Shown here in pieces: positions 1-7,274 of a stretch of DNA of 14,514 bases (position 1 is its first letter; each line of letters begins with the position of its first letter). The stretch covers positions 1 through 14,514 of the forward strand of contig JBKEDH010000142.1 of NCBI GenBank assembly GCA_047975295.1, written 5' to 3'. Both the position numbers and the translations under genes were made by a program. Source of the DNA: JBKEDH01 sp047975295. Its GTDB lineage: Bacteria > Bacteroidota > Bacteroidia > Flavobacteriales > Flavobacteriaceae. A model generated the notes under the pieces. The model was not told the DNA's origin and made no database searches. It saw only the letters and a program-made list of their open reading frames with translations.

Positions 1-105
1 TACATTTAAAATCACTAAAAACATTTAATTTTCACTTCAATTCAAAAAATTTAAATGAGTTCATTATAAATTTAGTTTGTATTTTTCAGGCATAAAAAAA
101 ACAGC

Positions 106-1548
106 ATGTCGGCAACCCAAATACTTTTTATTGTAGTAGCGTATTTTATCGTACTCATCTTTATCTCGTATTTTACAGGAAAAGAAGATACCAACGATGC
201 CTTTTTTAAAGCCAATAAATCGGCTCCTTGGTATTTGGTTGCTTTTGGTATGATCGGTGCTTCGTTATCGGGCGTAACTTTTATTTCGGTTCCGGGTGCG
301 GTAGAAGACAAACAGTTTGGCTACCTACAAGTTGTATTTGGCTATCTTTTTGGGTATTTGGCCATTGCCTATATTTTACTTCCTATTTATTACAAGCTCA
401 ATTTAACATCTATTTACACCTATTTGCGGGATAGGTTTGGCAATACAAGTTATAAAACGGGCTCGATTGCATTTTTAATTTCACGTATTGTCGGTGCTTC
501 GTTCCGGTTATTTTTGGTAGCCAAGGTTTTACAGCTTTTGGTTTTCGATAAATTCGGGATACCCTTTTCGCTAACGGTTATTATAACGGTACTTTTAATA
601 TGGTTATACACCTTTAAGGGCGGTATTAAAACCATTATTTTTACCGATACGCTCCAAACACTATTTATGCTGATATCGGTTACGGTTACCATTTTTTTTC
701 TTGCCGATACACTGCATTTGGACAGCTTTTCTAAAATTTATACCAATGTGGTCGAAAGCCCCATGAGCAAGGTTTTCTTTTTTGATAATATTAATGATGC
801 CCAATATTTCTTTAAAAGCTTTTTTGCGGGTATGTTTATTACCATTACCATGACAGGGTTGGATCAAGATATGATGCAAAAAAACCTAACCTGTAAAAAT
901 ATTAAGGAAGCCCAAAAGAATATGATTTCGTTTAGCGTTGTACTTATTTTTGTAAATATTCTGTTCCTAATCTTAGGGCTATTGCTAACCCAATATGCCT
1001 TACAAAACGGCATTACAACCAAGAAAGACGATTTGTTCCCTACAATTGCCATGTTGCCCGAAATAGGCATGGCTACTTCGGTATTTTTTATTTTAGGCCT
1101 TATTGCAGCTGCTTACAGTAGTGCCGATTCGGCCTTGACATCGTTAACCACATCGTTCTGCATCGATATTCTTGAAATTGACAAAAAACCGGAAAATATT
1201 AGAAAACGCATTCGAAAGAAAACACATGCCCTTATTAGCGTTTTGCTCATTGTGGTTATTATCGTCTTCGACAGTATCTTTAAAAACACATCGGTTATTT
1301 GGGAACTATTTACGGCGGCTGGCTACACATACGGGCCACTGTTGGGCTTATTCGCCCTTGGTATTTTTACCAAAACACAGATAGAAGACAGATATGTTTG
1401 GATTATAGCCATTACAGCTCCAATTATTTCCTTTTTCCTTAATAAATACTCGGTCTGTTTGTTTAATGGTTATCAAATAGGTTTCGAAATTTTAATTGTA
1501 AATGGGCTGTTAACTTATCTGGGTTTAATATTGATTCGTAGAAAGTAG
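106..1548 (+). CDS. Sodium:solute symporter (SSS family) membrane transporter
   Basis: A 480-residue, strongly hydrophobic protein with about 13 predicted membrane segments, the usual size and topology of the SSS (SLC5-like) family, which couples inward sodium flow to uptake of a small solute at the inner membrane. GLDQDMMQ at residues 251-258 and AAAYSSADSALTS from residue 334 are family signatures. The serine pair S338/S339 aligns with the Na2-site serines of helix 8 in vSGLT. Bacteroidota SSS proteins often carry sialic acid, sugars, amino acids or carboxylates, and the sequence alone does not show which applies here. The ATG at 106 starts just before the first helix and has no Shine-Dalgarno sequence, as is normal in this phylum. 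The 3' end overlaps the convergent CoA-binding gene by 24 bp. The 105 bp upstream show no convincing promoter. Confidence 0.93.
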   Translation: MSATQILFIVVAYFIVLIFISYFTGKEDTNDAFFKANKSAPWYLVAFGMIGASLSGVTFISVPGAVEDKQFGYLQVVFGYLFGYLAIAYILLPIYYKLNLTSIYTYLRDRFGNTSYKTGSIAFLISRIVGASFRLFLVAKVLQLLVFDKFGIPFSLTVIITVLLIWLYTFKGGIKTIIFTDTLQTLFMLISVTVTIFFLADTLHLDSFSKIYTNVVESPMSKVFFFDNINDAQYFFKSFFAGMFITITMTGLDQDMMQKNLTCKNIKEAQKNMISFSVVLIFVNILFLILGLLLTQYALQNGITTKKDDLFPTIAMLPEIGMATSVFFILGLIAAAYSSADSALTSLTTSFCIDILEIDKKPENIRKRIRKKTHALISVLLIVVIIVFDSIFKNTSVIWELFTAAGYTYGPLLGLFALGIFTKTQIEDRYVWIIAITAPIISFFLNKYSVCLFNGYQIGFEILIVNGLLTYLGLILIRRK

Positions 1549-1887
1549 TACTAAACTGCAAGCCACCTCATAATCAATATTATTTTCTTTTAAAATACCA
1601 TAAAATTCGGGGTTTTCGGTTCCCGGATTAAAAATAACACGTCGGGGCTTTAACGCCACTACGTAATTATAATATTGTTTTTGGTTATTGGAATTTAGAT
1701 ATAAAGTAACCGTATGGATGTTTGGGTAAGACAATAATTTATCGGTTATATTTACACCTGCCACTATTCCTTTTTTTAATCCAAAGGCAAATACTTCAAT
1801 GTTATGACCCATTAGTTTTTGGATAACCAAATTTGAATATCTATCAGGATTGAGCGATGCCCCAAGCACAAGTGTTTTTTTATTCAT
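1525..1887 (-). CDS. CoA-binding domain protein (CoA_binding_2, Rossmann fold)
   Basis: A 120-residue single-domain protein. It opens with a beta strand and a glycine loop, VLGASLNP at residues 7-14, followed by a helix and a second strand (EVFAFG, 31-36), the start of a Rossmann fold. NPGTENPEF at residues 87-95 and the late YEVACSLVLL (106-115) match the small CoA_binding_2 proteins related to the N-terminal domain of succinyl-CoA synthetase alpha subunits. The family is thought to bind CoA or a nucleotide, and no reaction is established. It converges on the symporter, with the two stop regions overlapping by 24 bp, so neither gene has room for its own intrinsic terminator. A TAAGTTTG element on the minus strand (plus coordinates 1966-1973) is a possible -7 promoter box, with no clear -33 partner. 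Confidence 0.85.
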   Translation of the reverse strand: MNKKTLVLGASLNPDRYSNLVIQKLMGHNIEVFAFGLKKGIVAGVNITDKLLSYPNIHTVTLYLNSNNQKQYYNYVVALKPRRVIFNPGTENPEFYGILKENNIDYEVACSLVLLSTNQY

Positions 1888-2025
1888 TTTTTTTCTTTTC
1901 TAATTAAAATAAAACCATACGCTACACAATAAAACAATAATATAAACGTTGGGGTATTATACAACCAAACTTAATTATTTAGAGTTAGTCGCACTATAAT
2001 TTTATTACAACAGGTTAGTATAATT

Positions 2026-2050
2026 AAAACCCGAGAATATTTCGGGTTTT
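2026..2050 (-). terminator. Intrinsic terminator, probably for fabH
   Basis: Perfect 9-bp stem AAAACCCGA (2026-2034) / TCGGGTTTT (2042-2050) with a 7-nt loop. On the minus strand the 3' arm ends in TTTT followed by AATTA, which fits termination of the leftward fabH transcript. The plus strand also has a T-rich tail, so it could act in both directions. It lies 155 bp beyond the fabH stop, on the far side of the MITE-like repeat. Confidence 0.75.
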
Positions 2051-2059
2051 ATTTCTTAG

Positions 2060-2194
2060 TTTATATCAATTGTTTTTCTATGTCTCTTTTTGCACAAATT
2101 TCATCAAGTAGCACAGCTATTATCTTCTATTTTGCCTCATTCTGCATCAAAAATAAACTTTACAAAAAGTCTATCATACAAATTTAAACAGGCT
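2060..2194. repeat. Truncated MITE-like repeat, copy 1
   Basis: This 135-bp sequence is clearly homologous to the complete element at 7114-7274. The right terminal repeat AAATTTAAACAGGCT (2180-2194) is intact. The left one is missing: the text runs CTTAG directly into TTTATATC, as if 12 bp had been deleted from the left end. A second 12-nt gap lies near 2095. From there to the right end only four substitutions separate the two copies. There is no open reading frame inside. The copy ends 10 bp from the fabH stop codon. Confidence 0.85.
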
Positions 2195-2204
2195 ATATAA
2201 ATTA

Positions 2205-3215
2205 CTACCATTTTATAACAACACTCCCCCAAGTAAAGCCACTACCAAAAGCTGCCAAAACTACAGTATCGCTTACCTTAATCTTACCTTCTTCCCATGC
2301 TTCGGTCAATGCAATGGGAATGGATGCTGCTGTTGTATTACCATATTTTTGAATATTGTTAAAAACCTGTGCATCACTTAACCCAAACTTCTTTTGTATA
2401 AATTGAGCTATGCGCAAATTGGCTTGATGCGGTATAAGCATATCGATATCTTCTTTATTTAGATTATTCTTTTTCAAGCCTTCCATAATAACCTCACTAA
2501 AACGCAGCACTGCATTTTTAAATACAAATTGCCCATTCATATACGGAAAGTAACTTTCATCGTTCGGGTCGTTTTCTTCCAAAATATCGTTAACCCAACG
2601 TTTGCCCATACCCGGAGCTACCAATACCAACTCTTCGGCATGTTCGCCCTGTGCATGCAAATGCGTTGATAAAATTCCCTTTTCGGTGTTTTCTTCCCGA
2701 GTTAAAACTGCAGCTCCTGCCCCATCGCCAAAAATTACCGAAACGCTCCGCCCACGTGTGGTTTTGTCCAACCCATGCGAGTGGAGCTCGCTACCAATAA
2801 CTAGAACCGTTTTGTACATGCCGGTTTTTATAAAATTATCGGCTACCGATAGTCCATAAACAAACCCCGAACATTGGTTACGCACATCTAAAGCACCAAC
2901 TGTTTTAATATCGAGGGCATGCTGTACCTGTACGCCCGGTCCGGGAAAATACATATCGGGACTTAAAGTAGCAAACACAATAAAATCGATGTCATCTTTA
3001 TCGATTCCGGCACGTTCTATGGCCATTTTTGCTGCTTTAACACCCATTGTCGCCGTAGTATCGCCCGAGTTAGGCGTTACCCAACGCCGTTCCTGTATGC
3101 CGGTTCGCTCCTGTATCCAAGCATCGTTGGTATCCATTATTTTAGATAAATCGTTGTTGGTCACCACATTATTGGGAACATATTTTCCTAAACCAATTAT
3201 TTTTGAGTTGTACAT
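2205..3215 (-). CDS. fabH: Beta-ketoacyl-ACP synthase III (FabH type)
   Basis: A 336-residue thiolase-fold enzyme that condenses acetyl-CoA (or another short acyl-CoA) with malonyl-ACP to start type II fatty-acid synthesis in the cytoplasm. The catalytic triad is visible: Cys115 in RNQCSGF, His263 in IPHQAN and Asn293 in KYGNTTA. The family N-terminus DAWIQERTGIQERRW is present. The protein is about 20 residues longer than E. coli FabH because of an insertion around residues 200-225, common in Bacteroidota. It stands alone, not beside plsX, rpmF or acc genes, so it may be a second FabH with a different acyl preference, for example branched or secondary-metabolite primers. That is inference from context. 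The ATG at 3213-3215 has no Shine-Dalgarno sequence. Upstream, minus-strand TACATTG and TATTTTCG are only weak promoter matches. Confidence 0.93.
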   Translation of the reverse strand: MYNSKIIGLGKYVPNNVVTNNDLSKIMDTNDAWIQERTGIQERRWVTPNSGDTTATMGVKAAKMAIERAGIDKDDIDFIVFATLSPDMYFPGPGVQVQHALDIKTVGALDVRNQCSGFVYGLSVADNFIKTGMYKTVLVIGSELHSHGLDKTTRGRSVSVIFGDGAGAAVLTREENTEKGILSTHLHAQGEHAEELVLVAPGMGKRWVNDILEENDPNDESYFPYMNGQFVFKNAVLRFSEVIMEGLKKNNLNKEDIDMLIPHQANLRIAQFIQKKFGLSDAQVFNNIQKYGNTTAASIPIALTEAWEEGKIKVSDTVVLAAFGSGFTWGSVVIKW

Positions 3216-3310
3216 ATTTATTTCAAATTAATTCGAAAATACAATGTACAACAAGTGTTACGAATTTTCAAATTTTATTTAGTTACTGGTTGTAGAAATG
3301 CAATCTAAAA

Positions 3311-3586
3311 TTTTAACTTTTAGTTTTTCAATTTCCACTTAAAAAGAGACACTTCCTTTGTCTGCATGATATAGCATGTTCTATTTTCGTTATTCTATTC
3401 TCTCTAATCTAAAAATCTTGATTCTTGGTTCTTTCTAATAAATTTTTCACTTTTCATTTTTAGTTATTCATTTTTCACCTAAAAAGAGATGCTTCGACAA
3501 GCTCAGCATGACATAGAGCTTCTCTTTTCTCTACTCTATTCTCTCAAATCTAAAAATCCTAATTCTTAGTTCTTGGTTCTACTTTT
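3311..3586. repeat. Degenerate ~140-bp tandem duplication
   Basis: Two imperfect copies lie about 140 bp apart, roughly 3311-3434 and 3451-3586. Shared landmarks in the same order are CCACTTAAAAAGAGA / CACCTAAAAAGAGA, a GCATGA(T/C)ATAG block, TTCTATTCTCT / CTCTATTCTCTC, ATCTAAAAATC and TTCTTGGTTCT. The second copy carries GCTTCGACAAGCTCAGCATGA. In that copy ATGCT (3489-3493) and AGCAT (3505-3509) can form a small stem. A third partial echo (CTCTTAAAAATG) begins at 3601. It is not coding on either strand. Confidence 0.65.
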
Positions 3587-3601
3587 AACATTTCTATTTC
3601 C

Positions 3602-3650
3602 TCTTAAAAATGTCAGTTTGTCATATTTTAAGACTTGGTATTTTTTTTGC
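3602..3650 (+). promoter_or_regulatory. Candidate sigma-54 type promoter and operator of htpG
   Basis: TTGG (3635-3638), 8 nt and TTGC (3647-3650) place GG and GC exactly 10 bp apart, the spacing of sigma-54 -24/-12 elements. Just upstream are two direct TGTCA repeats (3611-3615, 3619-3623). They are enclosed by a perfect 8-bp inverted repeat, TCTTAAAA (3602-3609) / TTTTAAGA (3626-3633). Predicted start of transcription is near 3662, giving a leader of about 34 nt. An alternative reading is a sigma-A type Bacteroidota promoter, TTTG (3617-3620), 21 bp, TTTTTTTG (3642-3649), with one mismatch to TAnnTTTG. Confidence 0.5.
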
Positions 3651-3695
3651 CTTAACGGTTTTTCAGAAATAAACAGAAATTAAAAAACAATAATC

Positions 3696-5606
3696 ATGGC
3701 AACAGGAAAAATCAATGTATCGGTAGAGAACATATTTCCTCTTATTAAAAAATTCTTATATAGCGACCACGAAATCTTTTTGCGCGAACTTATAAGTAAT
3801 GCGACCGACGCCACTTTAAAGTTAAAACACCTTACAAGTATTGGCGAATCGAAATCGGAATACGGTAATCCGCAAATAGAGATTAAGATAGATAACGATG
3901 GCAAAAAACTCCATATAATAGACCAAGGTATCGGCATGACGGCCGAAGAAGTTGAAAAATATATCAACCAAGTGGCCTTTTCGGGTGCAGAAGAGTTTTT
4001 GGACAAATACAAAGACTCTGCCAAAGATGCAGGTATTATTGGGCATTTTGGTCTTGGATTTTATTCGGCATTTATGGTAGCCGATAAGGTTGAAATTATA
4101 ACCAAATCGCATACCAATGCTCCCGCTGCACACTGGATTTGCGATGGTTCGCCCGAGTTTACTTTGGCCGAAGCCGATAAAACAAATCGGGGTACAGAAA
4201 TTATCCTTCATATAGCCGAAGATTCCACCGAATTTTTAGAAGAAAGTAGAATACGTGAACTGTTAACAAAATACAACAAGTTTATGCCTATTCCCATTAA
4301 ATTTGGAACCAAGGAAATAAACGATCCCGATTTTACACCTAAAACCGTTAAAGGTGAAGATGGCAAAGAAACTACCGAACCGCATAAAAAAATTACGGTC
4401 GATAATATAATAAACAACCCGAATCCGGCATGGACCAAACAGCCTACCGATTTAAAGAACGAAGATTACAAGACCTTTTACCGTGAGCTGTACCCCATGC
4501 AGTTCGAAGAACCTCTGTTTCACATCCACCTCAATGTTGATTACCCGTTTAACCTAACCGGAATTTTATATTTTCCAAAAATGACGGGCGATCTGAACAT
4601 TCAAAAAGACCGTATCCAACTGTACCAAAACCAAGTATTTGTTACCGACAACGTAGAAGGTATTGTTCCAGAGTTTTTAACCATGCTACGCGGGGTTATC
4701 GATTCTCCCGATATTCCACTTAACGTTTCACGAAGTTATTTGCAGGCCGATGGTGCCGTTAAAAAGATTTCGGCATATATTACCCGTAAGGTTGCCGATA
4801 AATTAAAATCGCTGTTTAATACTAACAGAGAAGATTTCGAACAGAAATGGAACGATATTAAAGTTGTTATTGAATACGGTATGCTTTCGGAAGAAAAATT
4901 CTTTGAAAAAGCCAACGATTTTGCACTTTACCCAACGGTTAACGGCAACTATTATACATACAACGAACTTTTCGAAAAAATAAAGGACAGCCAAACCGAC
5001 AAGGACGGAAAAACCATCTTTCTTTATGCTGCCGATAAAGATGCACAGCACAGTTATATAGAATCGGCAAAGGCCAAAGGCTACGAAGTATTGCTTTTAG
5101 ATTCACCCATTGTATCGCACTTAATACAAAAACTGGAAACCACCAAAGAAAACATCTCGTTTGCCCGCGTAGATGGCGATCATATCGATAATTTAATTAA
5201 AAAAGACGATACAGCAATATCCAAACTAAACGATGAGCAAAAGAAAACCTTAGACGAACTTTTAAAAGAAGTTATACCTGCCGAGAAATTTACGGTACAA
5301 TTAGAGGCCATGGACAGCAACGCATCTCCATTTATAATTACACAACCCGAATTTATGCGCCGTATGAAAGAAATGCAAGCTACGGGCGGTGGTGGTATGT
5401 TTGGCATGGGCAATATGCCCGACATGTACAACTTGGTCGTTAATACCAACTCTGAATTGGTTGGGGAAATTTTAAATATTAAGACCAAGAAAAAACAAGA
5501 ACGCCTAATCAATCAGAGTTTGGATCTGGCACGCTTGTCGCAAGGACTTTTAAAAGGTGAAGAACTTACAAACTTTATAAAGCGTAGCTACGATTTATTA
5601 AAATAA
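3696..5606 (+). CDS. htpG: Molecular chaperone HtpG (bacterial Hsp90)
   Basis: A 636-residue cytosolic ATP-dependent dimeric chaperone, near the 624 residues of E. coli HtpG. The N-terminal GHKL ATPase is complete: ELISNATDA with E31, N35 and D38; DQGIGM at 76-81; GHFGLGFYS at 116-124 in the lid; and a later GTEI. The middle domain carries the arginine loop VSRSYLQAD with R346, which contacts the ATP phosphates. The C-terminal part ends in the dimerisation helices. A Gly/Met-rich stretch, GGGGMFGMGNMPDM, around residues 564-577 probably is the flexible substrate-facing loop. The gene is monocistronic, with a candidate heat-shock-like control region upstream and a hairpin terminator downstream. 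The ATG at 3696 gives the family's normal N-terminus. Confidence 0.97.
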   Translation: MATGKINVSVENIFPLIKKFLYSDHEIFLRELISNATDATLKLKHLTSIGESKSEYGNPQIEIKIDNDGKKLHIIDQGIGMTAEEVEKYINQVAFSGAEEFLDKYKDSAKDAGIIGHFGLGFYSAFMVADKVEIITKSHTNAPAAHWICDGSPEFTLAEADKTNRGTEIILHIAEDSTEFLEESRIRELLTKYNKFMPIPIKFGTKEINDPDFTPKTVKGEDGKETTEPHKKITVDNIINNPNPAWTKQPTDLKNEDYKTFYRELYPMQFEEPLFHIHLNVDYPFNLTGILYFPKMTGDLNIQKDRIQLYQNQVFVTDNVEGIVPEFLTMLRGVIDSPDIPLNVSRSYLQADGAVKKISAYITRKVADKLKSLFNTNREDFEQKWNDIKVVIEYGMLSEEKFFEKANDFALYPTVNGNYYTYNELFEKIKDSQTDKDGKTIFLYAADKDAQHSYIESAKAKGYEVLLLDSPIVSHLIQKLETTKENISFARVDGDHIDNLIKKDDTAISKLNDEQKKTLDELLKEVIPAEKFTVQLEAMDSNASPFIITQPEFMRRMKEMQATGGGGMFGMGNMPDMYNLVVNTNSELVGEILNIKTKKKQERLINQSLDLARLSQGLLKGEELTNFIKRSYDLLK

Positions 5607-5653
5607 TAACTTTTTGTTCGTTTAACAAGCAATTATTGTCAACAACTCCCTTA

Positions 5654-5695
5654 TAAAACCACTTTGCTATCGTGTAGGGTGGTTTTATTTTTTTA
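5654..5695 (+). terminator. Intrinsic terminator of htpG
   Basis: Perfect 9-bp stem TAAAACCAC (5654-5662) / GTGGTTTTA (5679-5687), a 16-nt loop and an immediate run of T residues. It begins about 50 bp after the htpG stop. Confidence 0.8.
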
Positions 5696-5817
5696 ATGAG
5701 TCCATTTATCAACGTTTTATCTTATTCTCAGCCATTGGACTCCTTCTAACAATATAGCCGTTTTTACTCTTTTGTAAAACAATATTGGATTCCGTTTAAA
5801 CTCTTTTAAAAAAATAC

Positions 5818-5848
5818 TGTAACAAATAAAGCATTTTAACCACCAATA
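5818..5848 (+). promoter_or_regulatory. Possible ECF-type promoter of the sigma factor operon
   Basis: TGTAAC (5818-5823), 17 nt, then CACCAATA (5841-5848). An AAC-containing -35 is a feature of many ECF sigma promoters, and such operons are often autoregulated. It lies 20-50 bp before the start codon. The assignment rests on position and the AAC motif only. Confidence 0.3.
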
Positions 5849-5867
5849 AAGCAACCAAACCAATCTA

Positions 5868-6362
5868 TTGAAAAAAGAACTGGAACATAGTTTTGTAAAA
5901 CAACTTGAAAGGCATCAAAACATTGTACGTAAAATTTGTAGGCTTTACACAAATAATTACGATGCACACAACGATTTATTTCAAGAAATAACCGTACAAC
6001 TTTGGCGGGCTTACCCCAAATTTAGAGGAGAAGCCAAATTTAGCACATGGATGTACCGAATTGCACTTAACACGGCCATTACCCTATACCGAAAATCGAA
6101 ACGCACTATTAACACACAGGATTTTGACGGCATAGCGTTTAAAATAAAAACCGAAGAATACGATGATACCGAAGAGCAGCAATTAAAAATACTTTACAAA
6201 GCCATACACCAACTTAACGATATTGACAAAGCGTTGGTATTTCTCTATCTGGAAGACAAAAATTACCACGAAATAAGTGAAACTTTGGGCATTAGCGAGG
6301 TTAACGCACGTGTAAAAATGAACCGAATAAAAACCAAGCTAAAAACCATATTAAATCCGTAA
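5868..6362 (+). CDS. ECF-type RNA polymerase sigma factor
   Basis: A 164-residue protein with the two-domain ECF layout. Sigma region 2 spans about residues 10-78, with DLFQEITVQLWRAY (core-binding) and FSTWMYRIALNTAI (-10 recognition). Region 4 spans about 106-160, with the helix-turn-helix YHEISETLGISEVNARVKMN. An acidic linker (EEYDDTEEQQ) joins them. The start is TTG at 5868: an in-frame stop at 5847-5849 and no upstream ATG make this the only start that keeps the full region 2. The stop is 2 nt from the next gene, so the two are cotranscribed. The next gene product is a membrane protein and the likely partner that holds or releases the sigma factor. Which signal is sensed is not apparent. 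Confidence 0.92.
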   Translation: MKKELEHSFVKQLERHQNIVRKICRLYTNNYDAHNDLFQEITVQLWRAYPKFRGEAKFSTWMYRIALNTAITLYRKSKRTINTQDFDGIAFKIKTEEYDDTEEQQLKILYKAIHQLNDIDKALVFLYLEDKNYHEISETLGISEVNARVKMNRIKTKLKTILNP

Positions 6363-6364
6363 CT

Positions 6365-6997
6365 ATGGATGAATTAGATTTGTTAAAAAAAGACTGGAAC
6401 AATCCCAGTCCATATAAAAAACTATCGGCAAACGATATCTATCCGCTGCTGCATAAAAAATCGTCATCAATTGTAAAGACTTTATTTTATATCAGCATTG
6501 CCGAACTTGCGTTTTGGTTGCTTTTAAACTTTGTCCCCTATTCCATATCGGAATCGTTCCGTAAAAAACTTGATGAGATTTACACCAACGATATTCTTTT
6601 GGATATTTTATCGGCAATAAGCCTCGGTATTATATTACTATTTATATACCTGCTTTACAAATCCTATAGATCCATTTCGGTAACCGACAGTGCAAAAACC
6701 CTAATGGAAAACATACTAAAAACCCGAAAAATCATTAAATACTACGTTATTTATAATCTTGTATTGGTAATAATTTCATTTGCATTGGGAATAATACATT
6801 CTATTAATTACGATCCAAACACATCCAAGATGTTCAGCCACTTTACCGCCATACAAATAACAGTTTTTATTGCAGTCTTCGTAGTCATTCTTGGCATATG
6901 TTTACTAATAGTCTGGTTATTTTACAAACTTATTTATGGCATATTATTAAAACGCCTTAACCGCAATTATAACGAACTTAAAAAAATAGAACTGTAA
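6365..6997 (+). CDS. Four-helix membrane protein, putative anti-sigma partner
   Basis: A 210-residue protein with a cytoplasmic-looking charged N-terminus (MDELDLLKKDW, then DIYPLLHKKSSSIVK). Four predicted membrane helices follow at about 38-58, 78-98, 126-146 and 164-192, with a basic C-terminal tail. It starts 2 nt after the sigma factor stop, the tight spacing of sigma/anti-sigma pairs. It has no recognisable zinc-binding anti-sigma motif (HxxxCxxC) or periplasmic sensor domain, so anti-sigma activity is inferred from position only. I recall proteins with this N-terminal pattern after ECF sigma genes in other Flavobacteria, but their function is not known to me. Confidence 0.75.
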   Translation: MDELDLLKKDWNNPSPYKKLSANDIYPLLHKKSSSIVKTLFYISIAELAFWLLLNFVPYSISESFRKKLDEIYTNDILLDILSAISLGIILLFIYLLYKSYRSISVTDSAKTLMENILKTRKIIKYYVIYNLVLVIISFALGIIHSINYDPNTSKMFSHFTAIQITVFIAVFVVILGICLLIVWLFYKLIYGILLKRLNRNYNELKKIEL

Positions 6998-7023
6998 TTT
7001 TTAAAGTCTGAAAATTTATTTGC

Positions 7024-7083
7024 GTACAACAAAATTATTGAATTATCGGTTCCATTAAGCAATAAAGGCTATTTTTGTTGTAC
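7024..7083. repeat. Long interrupted inverted repeat
   Basis: Perfect 11-bp arms GTACAACAAAA (7024-7034) and TTTTGTTGTAC (7073-7083) enclose a second pair, TTATTG (7035-7040) and CAATAA (7060-7065). The two stems stack on the left side and are separated by a 7-nt bulge on the right. The hairpin follows the membrane-protein gene by 27 bp. No T-run follows it, so it is a poor intrinsic terminator. Confidence 0.7.
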
Positions 7084-7113
7084 ACTAAAATGATTAACTT
7101 TTTTATATCTTTA

Positions 7114-7274
7114 GAGCCTGTTTAAATTTATATCAATTGTTTTTCTATGTCTCTTTTTGCGTATAATTTCGTTAAGATTTCATCAAGTAGCACAGCTATT
7201 ATCTTCTATTTTACCTCATTCTGCAGCAAAAATAAACTATACAAAAAATCTATCATACAAATTTAAACAGGCTC
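7114..7274. mobile_element. Complete MITE-like element, copy 2
   Basis: This 161-bp non-coding element is bounded by 16-bp perfect terminal inverted repeats, GAGCCTGTTTAAATTT at 7114-7129 and its complement at 7259-7274. It is flanked by TTA on both sides (7111-7113 and 7275-7277), a 3-bp target duplication. GAG-type ends and a TNA target duplication are features of the IS1031 group of the IS5 family, so the element is probably mobilised in trans by such a transposase. That link is inference. No transposase ORF is present inside or nearby. A truncated homologue lies at 2060-2194. Confidence 0.85.

Larger units (their letters stand above)
1888..2204. other. Intergenic region between the CoA-binding gene and fabH (317 bp)
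   Basis: This AT-rich spacer contains no ORF I can support. From left to right it holds a possible minus-strand -7 box for the CoA-binding gene (1966-1973), an intrinsic terminator hairpin (2026-2050) and a truncated copy of a MITE-like repeat (2060-2194). The terminator and the repeat are listed separately. Confidence 0.7.
3232..3695. other. Intergenic region between fabH and htpG (464 bp)
   Basis: A divergent spacer with no credible ORF. The first 80 bp must contain the leftward fabH promoter, for which only weak matches are seen. Positions 3311-3586 are a degenerate tandem duplication and 3602-3650 holds the likely htpG control region. Both are listed separately. Confidence 0.7.

Noticed and set aside
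2060..2194. Riboswitch or structured RNA shared by two loci
   Set aside because: The second copy has terminal inverted repeats and a target duplication, which point to a mobile element. The two copies also lie on different sides of their neighbouring genes (3' of fabH, 5' of the NIF3 gene).
3311..3586. CRISPR array
   Set aside because: Only about two long degenerate units with no uniform short repeats or spacers, and no cas genes.
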